A DNA stretch of 64,000 bases from Kalaharituber pfeilii (GCA_015179045.1 WHUZ01000053.1:372001-436000), one strand, 5' to 3'; shown: positions 1-12,533, numbered from the stretch's first letter. Notes: generated from the sequence alone by a model not told the origin. Translations and numbers: made by a program.

Positions 1-840
1 CTCACGCACCATTGACGTCGCCGTTGGCCTTACCGAGGGTTTCATTGCCGGTCTCTGCAAGCCGACTCCCCCGCACTACCGCCTCATCGGAAGCTACGTT
101 TCCTCCCCCCTCCGCTGGGCTGTTTCCACTGGGTCCAGCCGCAAGTCCGAGCTTGTCGACCCTGAAACCGGGAAGTTGAAGCTGAAGGCTAAGAAGTTGG
201 GAGTATCGAGGATTGGCAGCGGGAGCTATGTGATGGGCTATGTGCTAGCGGATCGGGAGGGGTGGTTAGAGGACGGAAAGGAGCCGTTTGAATTTGTGGT
301 GCTGAACGACTTTAAGGGACTGCGGGACGGGGTGAATAATGGTGTAGCAGATGCTTTTATGTGGGAATATTTCACGTCAAAGTAAGTCCCCCACCTCACT
401 CGCCCCAATTACCAAACGCTCGGCACTGATTTATGTTCTACAGAAAATACTACGAAACCAAGGAAATCACCCACATATCTGACCTCCCAACCCCATGGCC
501 TAGCTGGCACATCGTAGCACATACATCCCTTCTCCCCGGCTCCACTTCTCCGCACATGGACCCTCGTTTACCTCTCTTTCTTACACACCTCAACGGCGCA
601 ATAGCACACTTCAACACGCATCCCGATGAGGCAGTAAAGTTCATATCTAGCTCGACAGAAATGCATTATTCCGAAGAGGATGCGAGGAGCTGGTTGGAGA
701 CAGTACAATTTGTGAAGGATACGAGGGAGGTCAAGATGGAGGTGGTGAAAGAGTGTGTGGAGGTATTGCAAAAGGCGGGGGTCGTGAAAAAGGGAGAGGG
801 TCTTCCGGTAGAGGAGATGGTTGTGAAGGTGGAAGACTAG
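1..840 (+). CDS. Ca3427-like periplasmic-binding-protein-type II fold protein (3' part of gene)
   Basis: The gene enters from the left edge: the frame is open from base 2 and reads TIDVAVGLTEGFIAGL, then YRLIGSYVSSPLRWAVSTG, before the first in-window ATG at 176, so that ATG is internal. An intron at 382-443 (62 nt, GTAAGT...CAG) joins codon AA|A and gives FTSKKYYETK; the protein stops at 840. Fungal PBP2_Ca3427-like proteins have this layout, with a VALTEG-type strand, a G(S/T)YV..PL.WA(V/I)STG segment, a 'DG...G..DAFMWE' loop and a helical C-terminus. They are soluble two-lobed proteins related to bacterial ABC solute-binding and thiamine-precursor proteins; a substrate is not known. About 250 residues are visible. 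The family assignment rests on motif recall and no search was run. Confidence 0.75.
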
Positions 841-2096
841 GGTATAGGTAATGTGAGGTAAGCTTTAGAGTAAAAACACGAGGACGAACCAAAACGATCG
901 TCGAGCATCGCATGATCGCTGGGAGGGAATTAAAAAAAAGAAGGGAAAAAAAAGGCACAGGATGATTGTTCTTACTGGTATATCAGCAGCGTAGATTTTT
1001 CTTTTTTCTTTCTGTATTAAGAACACCCAAAAAAAGTAAACTTGTCACCGAGTGCAATTCCGTTAACTTTTCTCCTCATGACACTTACTAACCTCACCCG
1101 TAAGTTTATTTATCTCCTAACTAATTACCCCAACACCCTTCACGCAACTCAGTATTCAAATTAACAACTCCCCTCTTCCCAAGTAGTCCAACAAACTCAC
1201 ATATCCGAAAGAATTCACTAAATCTCTAGTATTACACTACTATTTATTTGCTTGATAATTTATTTATTTTCCCCCAACTAGCAGCCCACTCATTCACTTA
1301 CTAGCTTGCTCGAGAGTTATTCCACCTGATCCACCACTGAACTTACTTTACAGTTTTCAACAACAGAAGGAGGACTAGAAATAGAAATGAAAAAAATAAA
1401 AGAGAACACGACACACGCCGAAGACTCCAAGGAGAAGAAGAGGAAACCAGGAGGCGGGGAAGTTAGAAAAGTGGCAATGGTAAACGATAAACTGGGATAT
1501 GCCGCAGCAAGGAGAAGTGAAAACAGGAGGAGAAAAAAATGGGGAGGGTGGGAGTAGGGAAACCGAAAGTTAAGCACTCATTGGGCAAGACTACCTAGTG
1601 CAGAAGAGGAATGTAAAATGTGAATGTAATGTAATATGACTAACATGAAATATGAGGGCGAGCAAACTGTGTAAATTAACACCAAGTGGAGAATAAGAAC
1701 CCCGGTAAAAAAAAAAAAAAAAAAAAAAAAAGACATAACAGTGAGAAGCAGAACAAATCTGGAATGTACAAAATACTAGGGAAGCACAAGAAAATTTCCC
1801 CAAGAAGCTTAATAGAGAGGAAATAAAACAAAAATCGAGGAGAAGTGAAGTGAAGTGAAGGGTCCAAATCAGACCATGAACAGAGCCCAGTGTAGGCGAA
1901 ATCAAACAACTAGCAAGAGATAATTCAGGTAACGTATGCGATGTAGCTATATATTAGCAAAACGTTTTTGCAAGCCAAACCGGATTTGAGGATTATATGA
2001 TATGATATAATAAAAAAATAACAATCCAAGTCCCGGTCGTAAGCAAATTAGAAAGGTAAAAAATGAAAAGGCCCGACTGAAGTTGTAGAAACAAAA
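841..2096. other. Convergent intergenic region
   Basis: This spacer lies between two convergent genes (the PBP2-like gene on + and the Cyk3-like gene on -), so it should hold both 3' UTRs. It is AT-rich with many short A and T runs, including an A25 tract at 1707-1731. No ORF here looks like a protein; the 104-aa and 86-aa minus ORFs are low-complexity F/S/L translations of purine-rich DNA. I see no repeat ends. Confidence 0.6.
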
Positions 2097-5000
2097 TCAA
2101 GAAACCAGCCACTCAGCATAAACACACCACCTATGGCTTCTGTCAGCCAATACTAAAGCCCGCCATGCTCCTCTCTCGTTCACTTTCACGATCGTCTCCC
2201 AAACCATACCATTCTCGCACCCAAGTGTGTCTCCTTTCTTCATCAGCCGCAAAATCTTGCCGCTCGGGGTTTGCAGCGCCAACTTCGCCGGCTTCTCAGT
2301 GGAATTATTAGCTCCACTGCTGAGATGCTGCCTGATCGCGAAGACAAATGTGTTGTTCAGCGCAAGTTGATAACATTGCGGTTGAGCAACGTAGAGATCG
2401 TGTTTCGTTGCATGCGGAGTTGGGTGTCGTGGGATAAAGTCATACGGAGGGTTCTCTCCAGTGTGTGTAATCGGTACTGCGAAGGCGAGGGGATGCGGAT
2501 TATCCTTAATTGAATGCATCAACCCTCTTCTTCCAGCATAAACTTTAAGCACGGCGTGTCCTATATCCCCGGGGGTAATAGCCTTCACCCGGTATGTCTT
2601 GACACCATTTTCCCACGCTACTTGTGCCAGCGCACGTTTCTTGATGACCTCTCCACTCTCAAAAACTTCTCCATCAGCATCAATAGCATACCCACGAGCT
2701 TCTACCTCTGCAATGCATTCAATTTCAACAGGTGCAACAAAGTCAATTTGGACAACTTCTAAACCGTCAATCCGGAGAAGTGAGGTATCGAAATTGATCA
2801 TCTGGAGGTTATGCTGGAAAAATACAGATGTGACCAGTGGCAGAGATAACAATTGAGATGCCGGTAAATGTGGAACCATGTGCTGCTGTTTTGGCTCTAC
2901 TGGAACGTGAGTCCAACAGAATTTTGAAGGTTGTGTGAGAAAATAGTGAAATTCAGTAGTCGTATTTGACGCCCCACTGTATAAAGCACGTCTGGGGTGA
3001 GTTGGTGAAGCCAGGGAGCAGTCCATCATTCGCCATTCTCCATCACAAACGACCGCATTCCAAAAGTGGTTAGGTTTAGGAAAGGTGTCAAGGGGTATAA
3101 TTTCACCGGGAGCCTTAAGATATCCCTTCACAACTTCAGCTGTTATACCGACGGCTTTGCACATTAGCAAGACCACTGTGGCAACCTCTTCTGGACTTCC
3201 CCTTTTCGATTGCATGGCCCTTCTGACGTCCACTTTCACATCGCCACCCGGTTCGATTGGTGCAGAGGGCCTTTCCCAAGATATTTTCTCAGAAACCCAG
3301 GTGAAAATGGCACGTAGCTTCTGTACATCGGAACGGTAAGGCCTACAAATATGCATTGTTGCTAGAGTCTCAGGTGTCGTAAACAATGGAAGATTATTTA
3401 TGAACCGTGCTGTTTTATCGACCAATGCCAAATTGGCCGCATTAGCAAAATCCGTTGGCGTTTTTACTATCCCCCATCAGCTGCTTCATCTCCCTCAACG
3501 TTCTCATCAAGCGCATCCACAGGATGCAAGACTATCTGTCCTGACAGCTCAACCTTGCGGCATCGCTCCTCTCGCTCAATTCTCGATAGTGAATTTGATC
3601 GATTGACATCTCTCCTGACCTGTACCCAATCTTGCGATTGCCTTTGCACTGGCTGTGGGAAGCCCCCTTGAATTCCAGCGGTACCATCTCCTGGACTCCT
3701 GTTGAGAACCTGTGGTCCCGCAGGTACTGGTGCAGTGTAAGCAAATGTAGATTTTGCACTGGCAGTTGTAGCCTTTGCACCATTTATTAGCTTTTTGAGG
3801 AACCCAGTTTTCTTAGGCTTGGGTTCTGAGTGACCGCCAAAAAGCGCAGGATCAGAATCCGATGAACCCGCCCCCAGATTTGACGGGGGAGGTCCCCTCA
3901 AACTCCTTCTGAGCAGATTAGGCATACTCCCTGACCCCGAGCCTGACCCAGATGCCGAACCACTTTGTGACATCGATGGAGTCTCTGGTCTGGTCCTCAA
4001 TGCAGAAGGCTTGAATCCACTAGAATCAACCACACTCATTGCTCTTGTCTTTCTGCGATTAAAACTTCCAGCGGACGTTGCACTAAGCCCTCCGGCACTC
4101 ATTCCACTCATCAGGCTTATGCTCGTTAAACCTGTTGAGGACGTACTGTTAGTGACTACAGATTGGGCATTGGATGAATTAGATGCGCTGGTTGCTGAAG
4201 ATTTGACCGTCGTGAACCGCGACAGCGGTGAGCGAGTATGTCCTCGTGATGTCCCTATTTCATAGGCTGACCTTCGGTTCTCCATGAAGTTCGCGGTTTG
4301 CGGCCTTCTTATTATATCTTCAGCGACAAATTGTGTTAAATCACCACTAGTGTAACGCTTTGGAGGCGGAGCAGGCGGCACATCATCAGCGGGGCTCCAT
4401 GGCTCATTAAACTTTTGTATGCGGTCTTGTATCCTTTCACTGTAAGGTACGCTTGGTGGCCGCGGGTTTTGATATCCGAGACCTTCATTTGTAAATTGAA
4501 CAATTTCATCTTCATCATCGTCAAGATCAACATAATCAACTGCGCCAATTCCCAGAGATGTCTGGGGACGCATTGCTTGCCTGCTTGGTGAAGGGGAGAA
4601 CTCGGCCCGGAAAAGGTGGGGGGACCAAGGGTCATCATGAGGAGTCGTCGGACGGTCAACTGCATATTCGTTACTGTCATGAGAAACCATATGTTGAAGA
4701 GAAGATAGGACATCATCCATAGCATGTCGTACTGGGCTAGGAGTATGGTGGTGAGAGGGTGAAGGAGCGCGGGAGTGGCCCGGAGTAAGGTGCTGGTGAG
4801 GTGGAGGCGGAGGTGGTGTGTGAGAAATATCATCATAATCCAAGGGAATCTCAGGAGAGTACCCATGAGTATAGTGCATTGGAGGAGCTGGTGATATTGA
4901 CCGTGGAAGGTAGCTGGATGGAGAAACAGCTCTTGGGTGCTGTGGGTAGTTCGACGGAGCGGGGGAAGGGGCCCTAGTATGTTGCGCATAATGGGAAGGA

Positions 5001-5846
5001 GCAGGAGAGACAGCTCGGTTGCGCGGCGGAACTGGGGAGATTGCCCTTTCGCCTCGAGAGTACGAATGAGCGGGAGAAACAGCCCGGTGTCCTGGATAAT
5101 GAGATTGGGTGGGGGATATATCCCTGTGGACAGCTTGATGGTAGCGGGAGCGGCCCGGAGAGACCTCTCTTCTACTCTGTGAATAGTTTGAAGGACCAGG
5201 GGATACTGCTCTAGGATAGTGCATAGGTGGAGGTCCTGGGGATATTGCTCGCGAGGAACGCTCATACTGGTAGCCTGGATCTGCAGCGCGTGACCGCGGG
5301 CGCTGCTGGTAAGAACGTTCCGGAGATGCATCGCTATATTGACTATGACGTTTGTGAAGAGAGTTTCTTGCATATCTATCATCATACCCGTGTTCATATC
5401 CGCCATCTCTGGGTGAAACATTTCTTGTATGTCGTGGTGGCGCAGGACTATGTGACCGCGTCAAGCTTCCTGCTCCCCCACCACTTACGAATGGCATTGG
5501 ACTTGCCGACCCGGCTCGCGACACTGGACGTTTTACTGGTCCTTGATCATCCAGGATTTCGACAAAATTACTGGGAAATGGGCCCACCGTCCGGTTACGC
5601 TTCAGCCTTCCCATCCACCATTGGCCATCTCCAGCATTCAAACATTCGATAAGATCTCCTTCAACGAACCCCAAGTCGCCTTTGTTCTGTATTCCGGGGG
5701 AGGGGGGATGGTTCACAACGAATTAGCACTCAATTGCAATTGTCACGCGAAGAGGGCTAAGAATGACGAACCTCTCCTCCCCATGAATAAATCGCCCTAC
5801 AGAGACAAGGAAATTTTGTAGGTGGCGGACGCCCCTCGCCCGGCAT
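2097..5846 (-). CDS. Cyk3-like cytokinesis protein: SH3 domain plus transglutaminase-like domain (frame break near 3472)
   Basis: Exon 1 is 5846-5772 and starts at ATG 5846 (MPGEGRPPPTKFPCLCRAIY...). An 85-nt intron (5771-5687, GTTCGT...TACAG, TGCTAAT branch site) joins SWGGE to NKGDLGFVEGD and completes an N-terminal SH3 domain (ALYDY-like, then WWMGRL and GPFPSNFVEIL). A long Pro/Ser/Arg-rich disordered region follows, with repeated RAVSP/RAISP motifs, then a transglutaminase-like domain (FTWVSEKISWE, KRGSPEEVATVVLLMCKAVG, PNHFWNAVVCDGEWRMMDCSLASP) and a C-terminal region to 2097. As in the Cyk3 family, the transglutaminase Cys position is not Cys (RGSPEE), so the domain is probably not an enzyme. 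Cyk3 acts at the division septum with the actomyosin ring. The frame breaks at a G5 run: frame one ends DEAADGG-stop at 3467, and the next frame resumes IVKTPTDFANAANLALVDK without a gap. One extra G would join them. I find no intron that fits. Full length would be about 1,220 aa, usual for the family. Confidence 0.85.
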
Positions 5847-6338
5847 TGTGTTTGTTGTCCTCCAATCTAATCTAGTGTTTCTATTGCTGTTGTAGTACCA
5901 ACTCTATAACTGGCTTGCTAATTGCTAGAAGAAAAGTGGACTGTGGTGTTTCAGTGGGTGAAGGGTGGGCGTGATTTGCCGTGTGCTCTGGATAAGTCAC
6001 GGTGCTGTGTAGTTGAGCCGGCCCAAGCAGAGGATTAACCTCTTTCAGATTTCGCCCCGCACTGTGTTTCGCGAAGTTTGTGCTTCTCGGATTCTTTTGT
6101 TTCCCAATGCCGCTGCTGGTACTGAGTGGCCCTTGTTTACACCGTCTACTATTTGAAATTGATTCGTGTGCGTAGCGCGGACACAGGCGTGTGTGTGTAC
6201 ACACGCCTGGAGTAAAATATGTTTCGATTTGACAAAGAGCGACAAGACGGGGCCGTTGGGTCCCAAACAACGGACGACCGCCAGAGAAAGTGGTTGTAAG
6301 TGGCGTGAAGAGCACTTGTGCAGAGTGTGAGTGTGGGT

Positions 6339-6360
6339 GGGGGGGGGGCGGGGGGGGGGG
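6339..6360. repeat. Interrupted G21 tract
   Basis: Ten G, one C, then eleven G on the + strand. It lies about 0.5 kb upstream of the Cyk3-like start codon and could form a G-quadruplex. Confidence 0.85.
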
Positions 6361-6642
6361 CCTGGCCAGTGCGTTGGGAAGGAGGTAAGGGACGCAAAGG
6401 GAGCGGGATGCGGAGCGAGACTACGAAGAGAGCGAGTTAGAGCACGAGAGAGAGACAAGGTGAATAAGGGAAGGTCAGACAAAAAAAGTTCTGAACGAGG
6501 GGGGTGCAGAAGGGTGCGGACGGAACGTGCTGAGACGGACGTTCACGAGGCAGGAGCGGTACGAGCTAATCGTGCAGTGAGGTTCAGCGCGACTGGGGGG
6601 CTGCGGCTGCGGGCTGCGGACGGGGAGGGTGGTTGGTGTGCG

Positions 6643-6703
6643 AGGGGGAGGGGGGGGGGGGGGAGGGGAGGGGGGGGGGGGAGGGGGGAGGGGAGGGGGG
6701 AGG
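6643..6703. repeat. G-rich tract with single A interruptions
   Basis: About 60 bases made only of G runs (4 to 12 long) separated by single A residues on the + strand. It is a strong potential G-quadruplex former and a likely site of polymerase or assembly error. Confidence 0.85.
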
Positions 6704-6984
6704 ATACCGCTGCGCAGATGTAGGTGCGTGCTTAGTGTTTGCGAGCGTGTAGCTGCGTGGGCGCTGCTCTGCGTAAGGATGCGGCCCGTCGCGAAGCACC
6801 GGGGAGAGAAGCGCGAGCGAGTGCAAATGTGTAAGTGCAATAATGGGCACCATCGTCACCCCGCGGCGCCCTCTGCGCTGCGCCGTATCTTCAGGCCATG
6901 CGACTGCACCCATAGACTTTCATTAGCCACCCCCCCTCCCCCGGCCCCCTCCAATGCGCCTCTACACGCCCACCCTCGGTAAAC

Positions 6985-6985
<1 letters not shown>

Positions 6986-7024
<39 letters not shown>
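6986..7024. repeat. Poly(C) tract, 39 uninterrupted C
   Basis: Thirty-nine consecutive C on the + strand, flanked by AAACA and AAGAGAGG. A run this long of C/G is rare in a fungal genome; its exact length is unlikely to be reliable. Confidence 0.85.
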
Positions 7025-7026
<2 letters not shown>

Positions 7027-7377
7027 GAGAGGCATTGCCGACTGTACTTTGTAACTTCGTATGACGGCAGAGTAGCAAATGTTGCACATCCAGGGCTCGG
7101 GACTGGCGACATCCAACTTTGTTTGCCCGCAGCTCCCAAGTCCGCAGCCATTCGCTTTTCCTCGCCTCCCATGCTGCGGGCTGTATTGTAGCTGTTGCAC
7201 TGCCCGGAGCCCACCAGAGCGACGAGAAGGAAGCCGGATGTAAAGTCCCTGCTTCACAAGACTGCACCAGCCACTGAATTTTCTTTACAATTTCCGTCTT
7301 CTTTCTTTTTTTTCTTTTTTTTCAGTTATAGCCCTCTTCACTTATGTTTCGTTCAAAAAGTACCCACCATGATATGA

Positions 7378-9188
7378 TTATCTTAACAGGAGTTGAATGG
7401 ATACGTACTTAAGTAGATGTTCTAATCTCTCTCCTCTGACGCAACTGATGCATGCTTGGTTGCCTCCTTGGTATTGCAATACGAAATTCAGGACAAGCTG
7501 ATACGTTGCGAGCCGTCGTTATTGAGGCTACCTGGACAACAACAGCCAAGTTATGCAATTGTGAGCAATGCAGGTACCCTTCATAAATGATTGATTCCCG
7601 CAGTGGTGCCTATCATAAAGCGAAATTCGCCTGCGACGGAAATAGAAAACCTGGAGCCATATTAGGATTAGTTATTCCCTCTCATTGGCCATCCGGGGTG
7701 CGCAATTAGGTCTTGTGGAACAGTTCATGAGTCTGTGGAGGTATGATCCAAGAGGAAGGCCTCAAATTTATTCTTTGGCCAAGGGTCCCGGTGCAAAACG
7801 TATTTGCAGCAAGTACATGCAAAACTCAATGTTATGGGTTCAACTTAGTCTCGTATCAAGCCCAATTGATGAGAGCAAGGGCCGTTGATGTCAACGAACG
7901 TCGAATAAATATTCCTCCAACCATTTTGAAAACACAGTTCGATCTAGCAATCTTGCTTCAAAGCCTGCAAAACAGGCCATGGCAGAAATATTGCTTCTTG
8001 AACCAGATTCTCTGCTAACTGTAGGACCACCAGCAACGAGTAGTTTTCAACCAGTTAAATTGTGTTTCCCACTTTCCACTGGTCCTAGTCAACGATGATC
8101 TGCAGGAGAATGACTTGGTATATGTCCCTCTCCGGAAGCGCCAAGGTATCATAGCAAAGCGTCGGAATGCTACATATCAGCCAAATGGTGACGCTTCTGT
8201 ACATTTCAAGTTGCGCCTGGTTCCGAGACCGTACTGGGTCCTCAATATGAGTAAAAGTCTCGAAACCATACATTACAAAGCCTGACATGAAACTTCGCGT
8301 AACCAAAGATTTTGTATATTGAATTTTCTAATCAGAGAGACAAATCCTAGACCGAGAACGAGAGAAGAGCTTGATGTGTATTTGCAAGTTGCGGCGATGT
8401 CAACAGAGTTTCTATAAGGAAGAAATGGAATGGCCCGTTGCATGAGCAAGCCCAACAATAAAAGCTGTTCTCACTAGTTACGAGACTCATTTCTCGCACA
8501 CATAACTCGAGTCAAGAAAGTTGGGGTACGAGAACCTGGCAATATCCGGTTTAGTTAACATGCTTGGTATTGTCACGTTTGTATTGATTTCGTATATGGG
8601 CAACGAAGATTGCAACCACGGGACCAACACAATAAAGTTCGGCCAACCAGACTAAAAGTTCGGTAGAGCTGGCATCACAACTCTGATGAAGCCTGTAATC
8701 TTATTAGTCCAATGGCTTACCTAATCTGGTTTTTTAAAGTGAGAGACACGTCCCCTTGAGCGCAAGATGAGTGAGTTACTGTATCGCTGGAGCTAGAAAT
8801 CCATATTTGTTCTTTTTTGTTGTGATTGTATGGCCATATGCACTTACAATTCACCATAATTGCGGCTACAATACCTCACTCCCCATATCAAAAGCCCCTC
8901 ACCTGTAAAATGTCTAATTTTCAAAGGTCTGGACCTTCACCCGCGGTCCTGGATGTAAACAGAGAAAAAGGAAAAAGAAAAAAAATTGGGTGGCAGATAG
9001 CTTTCAGAATTACCTATGCCAATGATGATACCCTCTGTGGCTATATTTAGCTTTCCCTAGTAACTAAGCGCATCTGTGTTTCTGGTGACAGTCTACGTTG
9101 TTGAGAACGGCGTACTGTTTCAAGGAGGCGTTTTGTGAGGAAATGCGCACCACAACGTTTTTCTGAGATCGATATGATGAATTATGCC

Positions 9189-9232
<44 letters not shown>

Positions 9233-10429
9233 GAAAATTTTTTGACTGAAGATTTGGTCTATTTAAAAATAACCAACCTGGATGCAATATAGTCTCATTA
9301 GGAGACGCTTCACGTCGAGACCATACTACTTAGTAAGTACTAATACATTTTAATCACGCAGTTGCAGCCAGTAAGCCAGGGATAATGCTGAGAAAATACA
9401 TTCCATGGAATGACTTTCCGTTTGTTAGCAAGCCGTTTGAGGCAACATCGAACTGTGTGAATTTTTACAAGAGTTACAAGTCGTAGATGTTATGTCGTAT
9501 TCTCTGTTCTACATATGTGACCGGGGAGCGCAACAAGAGCTTTTTTATGGGCAGCGTAGTTCGTTTTTTTCTGTCAACTTATAATTCTGTAGTAGATGCT
9601 TTGGGAATTACTTAAGTTCTTTCGCCCAATCTCGAACCTCCTTGCCCCGCAAATACTCGTCCTTGATAAGTTTATGTATTGTTATTGAGCACGTGATCAT
9701 ATGCTCTTGTTCCTATGCTGTGATCATGGTCTATCATAGTCAATTGAATGAGCAGGCTGCGGTCGGGTTTCAATAGCCTAATGCAAAGAGGAAGTAGCTA
9801 TTTATCATACCTACATGAATACATATTCAAATATAGATTAGAGTCTGGGCACGAGAACTTATGTTCCAGATCTAGCACACTTTTTACTATATACCATATA
9901 TGATTTAATACTAACTACTATATATTCGCTAAATTATAACCCTCCTTGTAACTTCTATTTGTTCTTGTTTCCACTTCTACTTAATTGTTTGTGAATTGCA
10001 TGGATGACTTGGTAAATAACAATTACTATGTCAAAGGCAGCTGAGCGAGAGTAAGTGATTTTTCATAACTGTCGGGTTTACCAGCCAGATTAGCACTTTC
10101 AACGAAGCCACATGACTGAGGCTTCGTACTAGTTCGGTTAAAACCTACAAACGCCTGGGGACGAGGCTAGGTTAAAACTAAGTGCTTAACTTGATTTGTG
10201 ATAATCTACTTAGGAACTAATCTACTTGACGCAACCAGACAATCTACTGAAGTAAGTGCTTTACATTAAGTACTACTACTGAGGAAGCACGTATTGTAAC
10301 TCCTTGGAGCTTCTTCGGATACCCAACTCTTTTACCTGCGTTTGCAATCAAACTTTGTGACTACTATTGACTACATACTTGCAAACACTTTTGGAGAATA
10401 CGAACGTGCAAATACTCAGGCATTAAACA
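7378..10429. other. Gene-poor AT-rich spacer
   Basis: About 3 kb without a supported gene. The short ORFs (60-90 aa) lack motifs and overlap on both strands. The region contains a T39 tract (9191-9229) and one isolated end of the GTTCTCGTGCCC terminal-repeat family (9840-9858, AGTCTGGGCACGAGAAC). I see nothing else I can name. Confidence 0.5.
9191..9229. repeat. Poly(T) tract, 39 T
   Basis: Thirty-nine T in a row on the + strand. Unlike other long T runs in the window it is not followed by a retroposon hairpin, so it may be a decayed poly(A) tail or a simple homopolymer. Confidence 0.8.
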
Positions 10430-10435
10430 TATAAA
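10430..10435 (+). promoter_or_regulatory. TATAAA box upstream of the AIG2-like gene
   Basis: TATAAA lies 24 bases before the ATG at 10454. This is close for a fungal TATA box and would imply a very short leader or a start site upstream, so the call is weak. Confidence 0.3.
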
Positions 10436-10453
10436 GGTCGCTCTACCGCGTAG

Positions 10454-11241
10454 ATGCCAGCGGGCACCGACAATAGTGAAGCATCGGCAAGTGGGACCCA
10501 GAATTCAACAGAACGAGACTGGCACCTTGAATACGCAAAGATGGTGAAAGAATCAATATTGCCTTTAAGTGAGCTGAACGAGCTGCCAGGACAGGAAGAC
10601 TACTCAGCGCCACCTTGCTTCTTTTACGGTATTAACCTTTTTTTTTTTTTTTTTTTTCGAATGAAAATATCCATTCCGATTTTATATTCCTCTTCCACAG
10701 TATACGCACCAGCAGCTGTAACGCTTCCTAACTTACAGTAGGCACACTCATGGCTTTACCAGTCCTTTACCGTGTCGTATACGGAAACCCGGAGCCTTCA
10801 GAACTCGTAACTGCCCATCTCAAAATTCGCCCTGCCATTCTTAAGGATCATCGCCGCCGATTCGTACGCTTTTGTGATTACCCTGGGGTGACACCTCATC
10901 CAGGGTCACAGGTCGCCGGTACAATGGTTACTGGACTTACGAAACGGGACATGCGAAATTTGGAGAGATTCGAAGGCTTCGAATATACTCTCACTCCTAT
11001 TAATGTCCAGGTACTGACTTCACGGACTCCTGGTCCTCCGGGCCTTAACGGAGAGCCCTCGTGGGAAAACGAGGTCTGGGAAGAAATGGAGGCGATGACA
11101 TATATGTACACTGCCGGTGAGCGCCACCTTGAAGACAGGGAGTGGCGCTTTATAGATTATATGGAGAACCATATGCTGGGTTGGTCAGGACTACAGGTTA
11201 CATCGGCGTCAAAACAAATATGTCAGTTATTTCCTTTATAG
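10454..11241 (+). CDS. AIG2-like / gamma-glutamylcyclotransferase-like protein
   Basis: Exon 1 is 10454-10628 and exon 2 is 10742-11241. The intron (113 nt, GTATTA...CAGTAG, T-rich) splits a Gly codon and joins PPCFFYG to TLMALPVLYRVVYG. This restores the YGTLM loop typical of the GGCT/AIG2 beta-barrel fold. Further family features are PAILKDHRRRFVRFCDYPGV, then GSQVAGTMVTGLT and NLERFEGFEY, whose Glu corresponds to the proposed catalytic acid. The protein is about 220 aa, near the usual size for fungal members, with a polar N-terminal extension of about 55 residues. Members of this fold cleave gamma-glutamyl dipeptides or related amides to give 5-oxoproline, but the substrate of fungal AIG2-like proteins is mostly not known. 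The last 20 residues (QVTSASKQICQLFPL) do not resemble the family, so a further 3' intron is possible. Confidence 0.8.
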
Positions 11242-12443
11242 TGAAGTTTTGTAGGTTGTGACGCGCTTACCAATACACCAACACGCCCATGCAGACGATT
11301 CCCTAGGGTACTGGAAAGACGCTGTAGTCAACCTTGATTCCAAGTAAGAGGATGAAGCAGGCACCTTCAATTCGAGAGTGGGTGCTCTAGGGGACGTCTT
11401 TGGACGATTGATACTGTTTGAAAGTTTCAAAGCGATGAAATGGAGTTCATTGGATGTTGGTGTCAAGCTAGATGGCAAAGATAGGTAGCTTCAGATATCG
11501 GATTACCTGGAACTGTTAGCCTTGTTATATTTGCATTGTGCCATATCATTATGAAGTCAGAAAATGTCGCGAAGGTTGGGCCTTGCTTCAACAAAGTACA
11601 TCTTGATATGGGGGTACAGAACAGTACGTTGTTTGAGCTATGGCTTCATCGAAGGTTACTTCTAGAATATCGCCTGGATCGTCTAGGCGGGCCATTCTCT
11701 GACGTGGCTATTAGCCTTATGATACGAGTATCTAAGGACTGATTCAATGTTTTGCATGCACTCTCGTCAAAGCTATACGTAATTGCATCTCGTTATTATA
11801 ATTCTGGTGAAAATGGTTACGAAATGCCCGCTCTCCGTTGGCTATCTGATTTGGGGTGTCTTGTTGCCTTATGCACAGATCAAGTACATGTACTACATAG
11901 CTTACAATGTACTTACATTACTTATGCCTTACTTCTTAATACGTCTCTTTATATTATTATGCAGTCTGTCGCCTCCAATGATACAGTGCCCGAGTGCTAC
12001 AAAGAGGCAATCTCGTGAATAGCAAAGCTTTGAAGAGAAAGGCCCGCACAAGTAAACCCACCTTAGGCATTAATCAGAAGCAAGTAGGGTCGAGGCCACG
12101 TCGTGCAACTGAGAGGTACCTAAGCAAGATGTGGTGTAGTCCTACTTATCAGTATGGTCTATCCATCAGCTGCGCACTCTCAATATTTCATGCGCTCAGT
12201 TCAGCTCATACCTTCTTCTGGCCTGTTTGCACCATTACCTCATAGACTATTCGAGGAGGATCTTTCCAAGCCCCTATATTTTTTTTGCTGCACCATAACT
12301 GCGTCCTTTTGGCCCGAGACTGGTCTTGATTCCAGTCTCTTGCTGTTTCCTTTTAGCCTCCAGCAACAATCAGAGATCACATTCCTTGCTGGACGTGGTG
12401 CAGCAATTAATTATACTTAGTGGTAAATACTCTCCTCTATACC
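11242..12443. other. Intergenic spacer
   Basis: Contains only short, mutually overlapping ORFs with no recognisable motif. No repeat ends seen. The 3' UTR of the AIG2-like gene and the promoter of the next gene should lie here. Confidence 0.5.
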
Positions 12444-12453
12444 TATATATAAA
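12444..12453 (+). promoter_or_regulatory. TATATATAAA box
   Basis: A clear TATA element about 80 bases upstream of the ATG at 12534, followed by a CA/CT-rich leader. The spacing suits a fungal core promoter for the large ORF that follows. Confidence 0.5.
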
Positions 12454-12533
12454 CTACATTCATTGTCATTCTTACACGACAAGAACAATACAGCCGTTGC
12501 ACTTGAAAACTGCCCTTCTCGAATCTTGACACC

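Larger units (their letters stand above)
5847..7377. other. Upstream region of the Cyk3-like gene, rich in G and C homopolymers
   Basis: No convincing gene. The region is strongly strand-asymmetric: G-rich on + around 6300-6800 and a very long C tract near 7000. A (GT)n/(AC)n palindrome-like stretch (GTGTGTGTACACAC) lies near 6190. The overlapping Gly/Pro/Arg-rich ORFs are translations of these tracts. It probably includes the promoter and leader of the Cyk3-like gene. Confidence 0.5.

Noticed and set aside
3467..3483. Programmed frameshift in the Cyk3-like gene
   Set aside because: No known slippery motif or downstream structure, and similar homopolymer breaks elsewhere make an assembly error simpler.
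4336..5421. 361-codon minus-strand ORF
   Set aside because: Out-of-frame shadow of the repeated RAVSP region of the Cyk3-like gene.
5881..7267. Several 80-145-codon ORFs on both strands
   Set aside because: They translate G/C homopolymers and mutually overlap; amino-acid composition is just the repeat.
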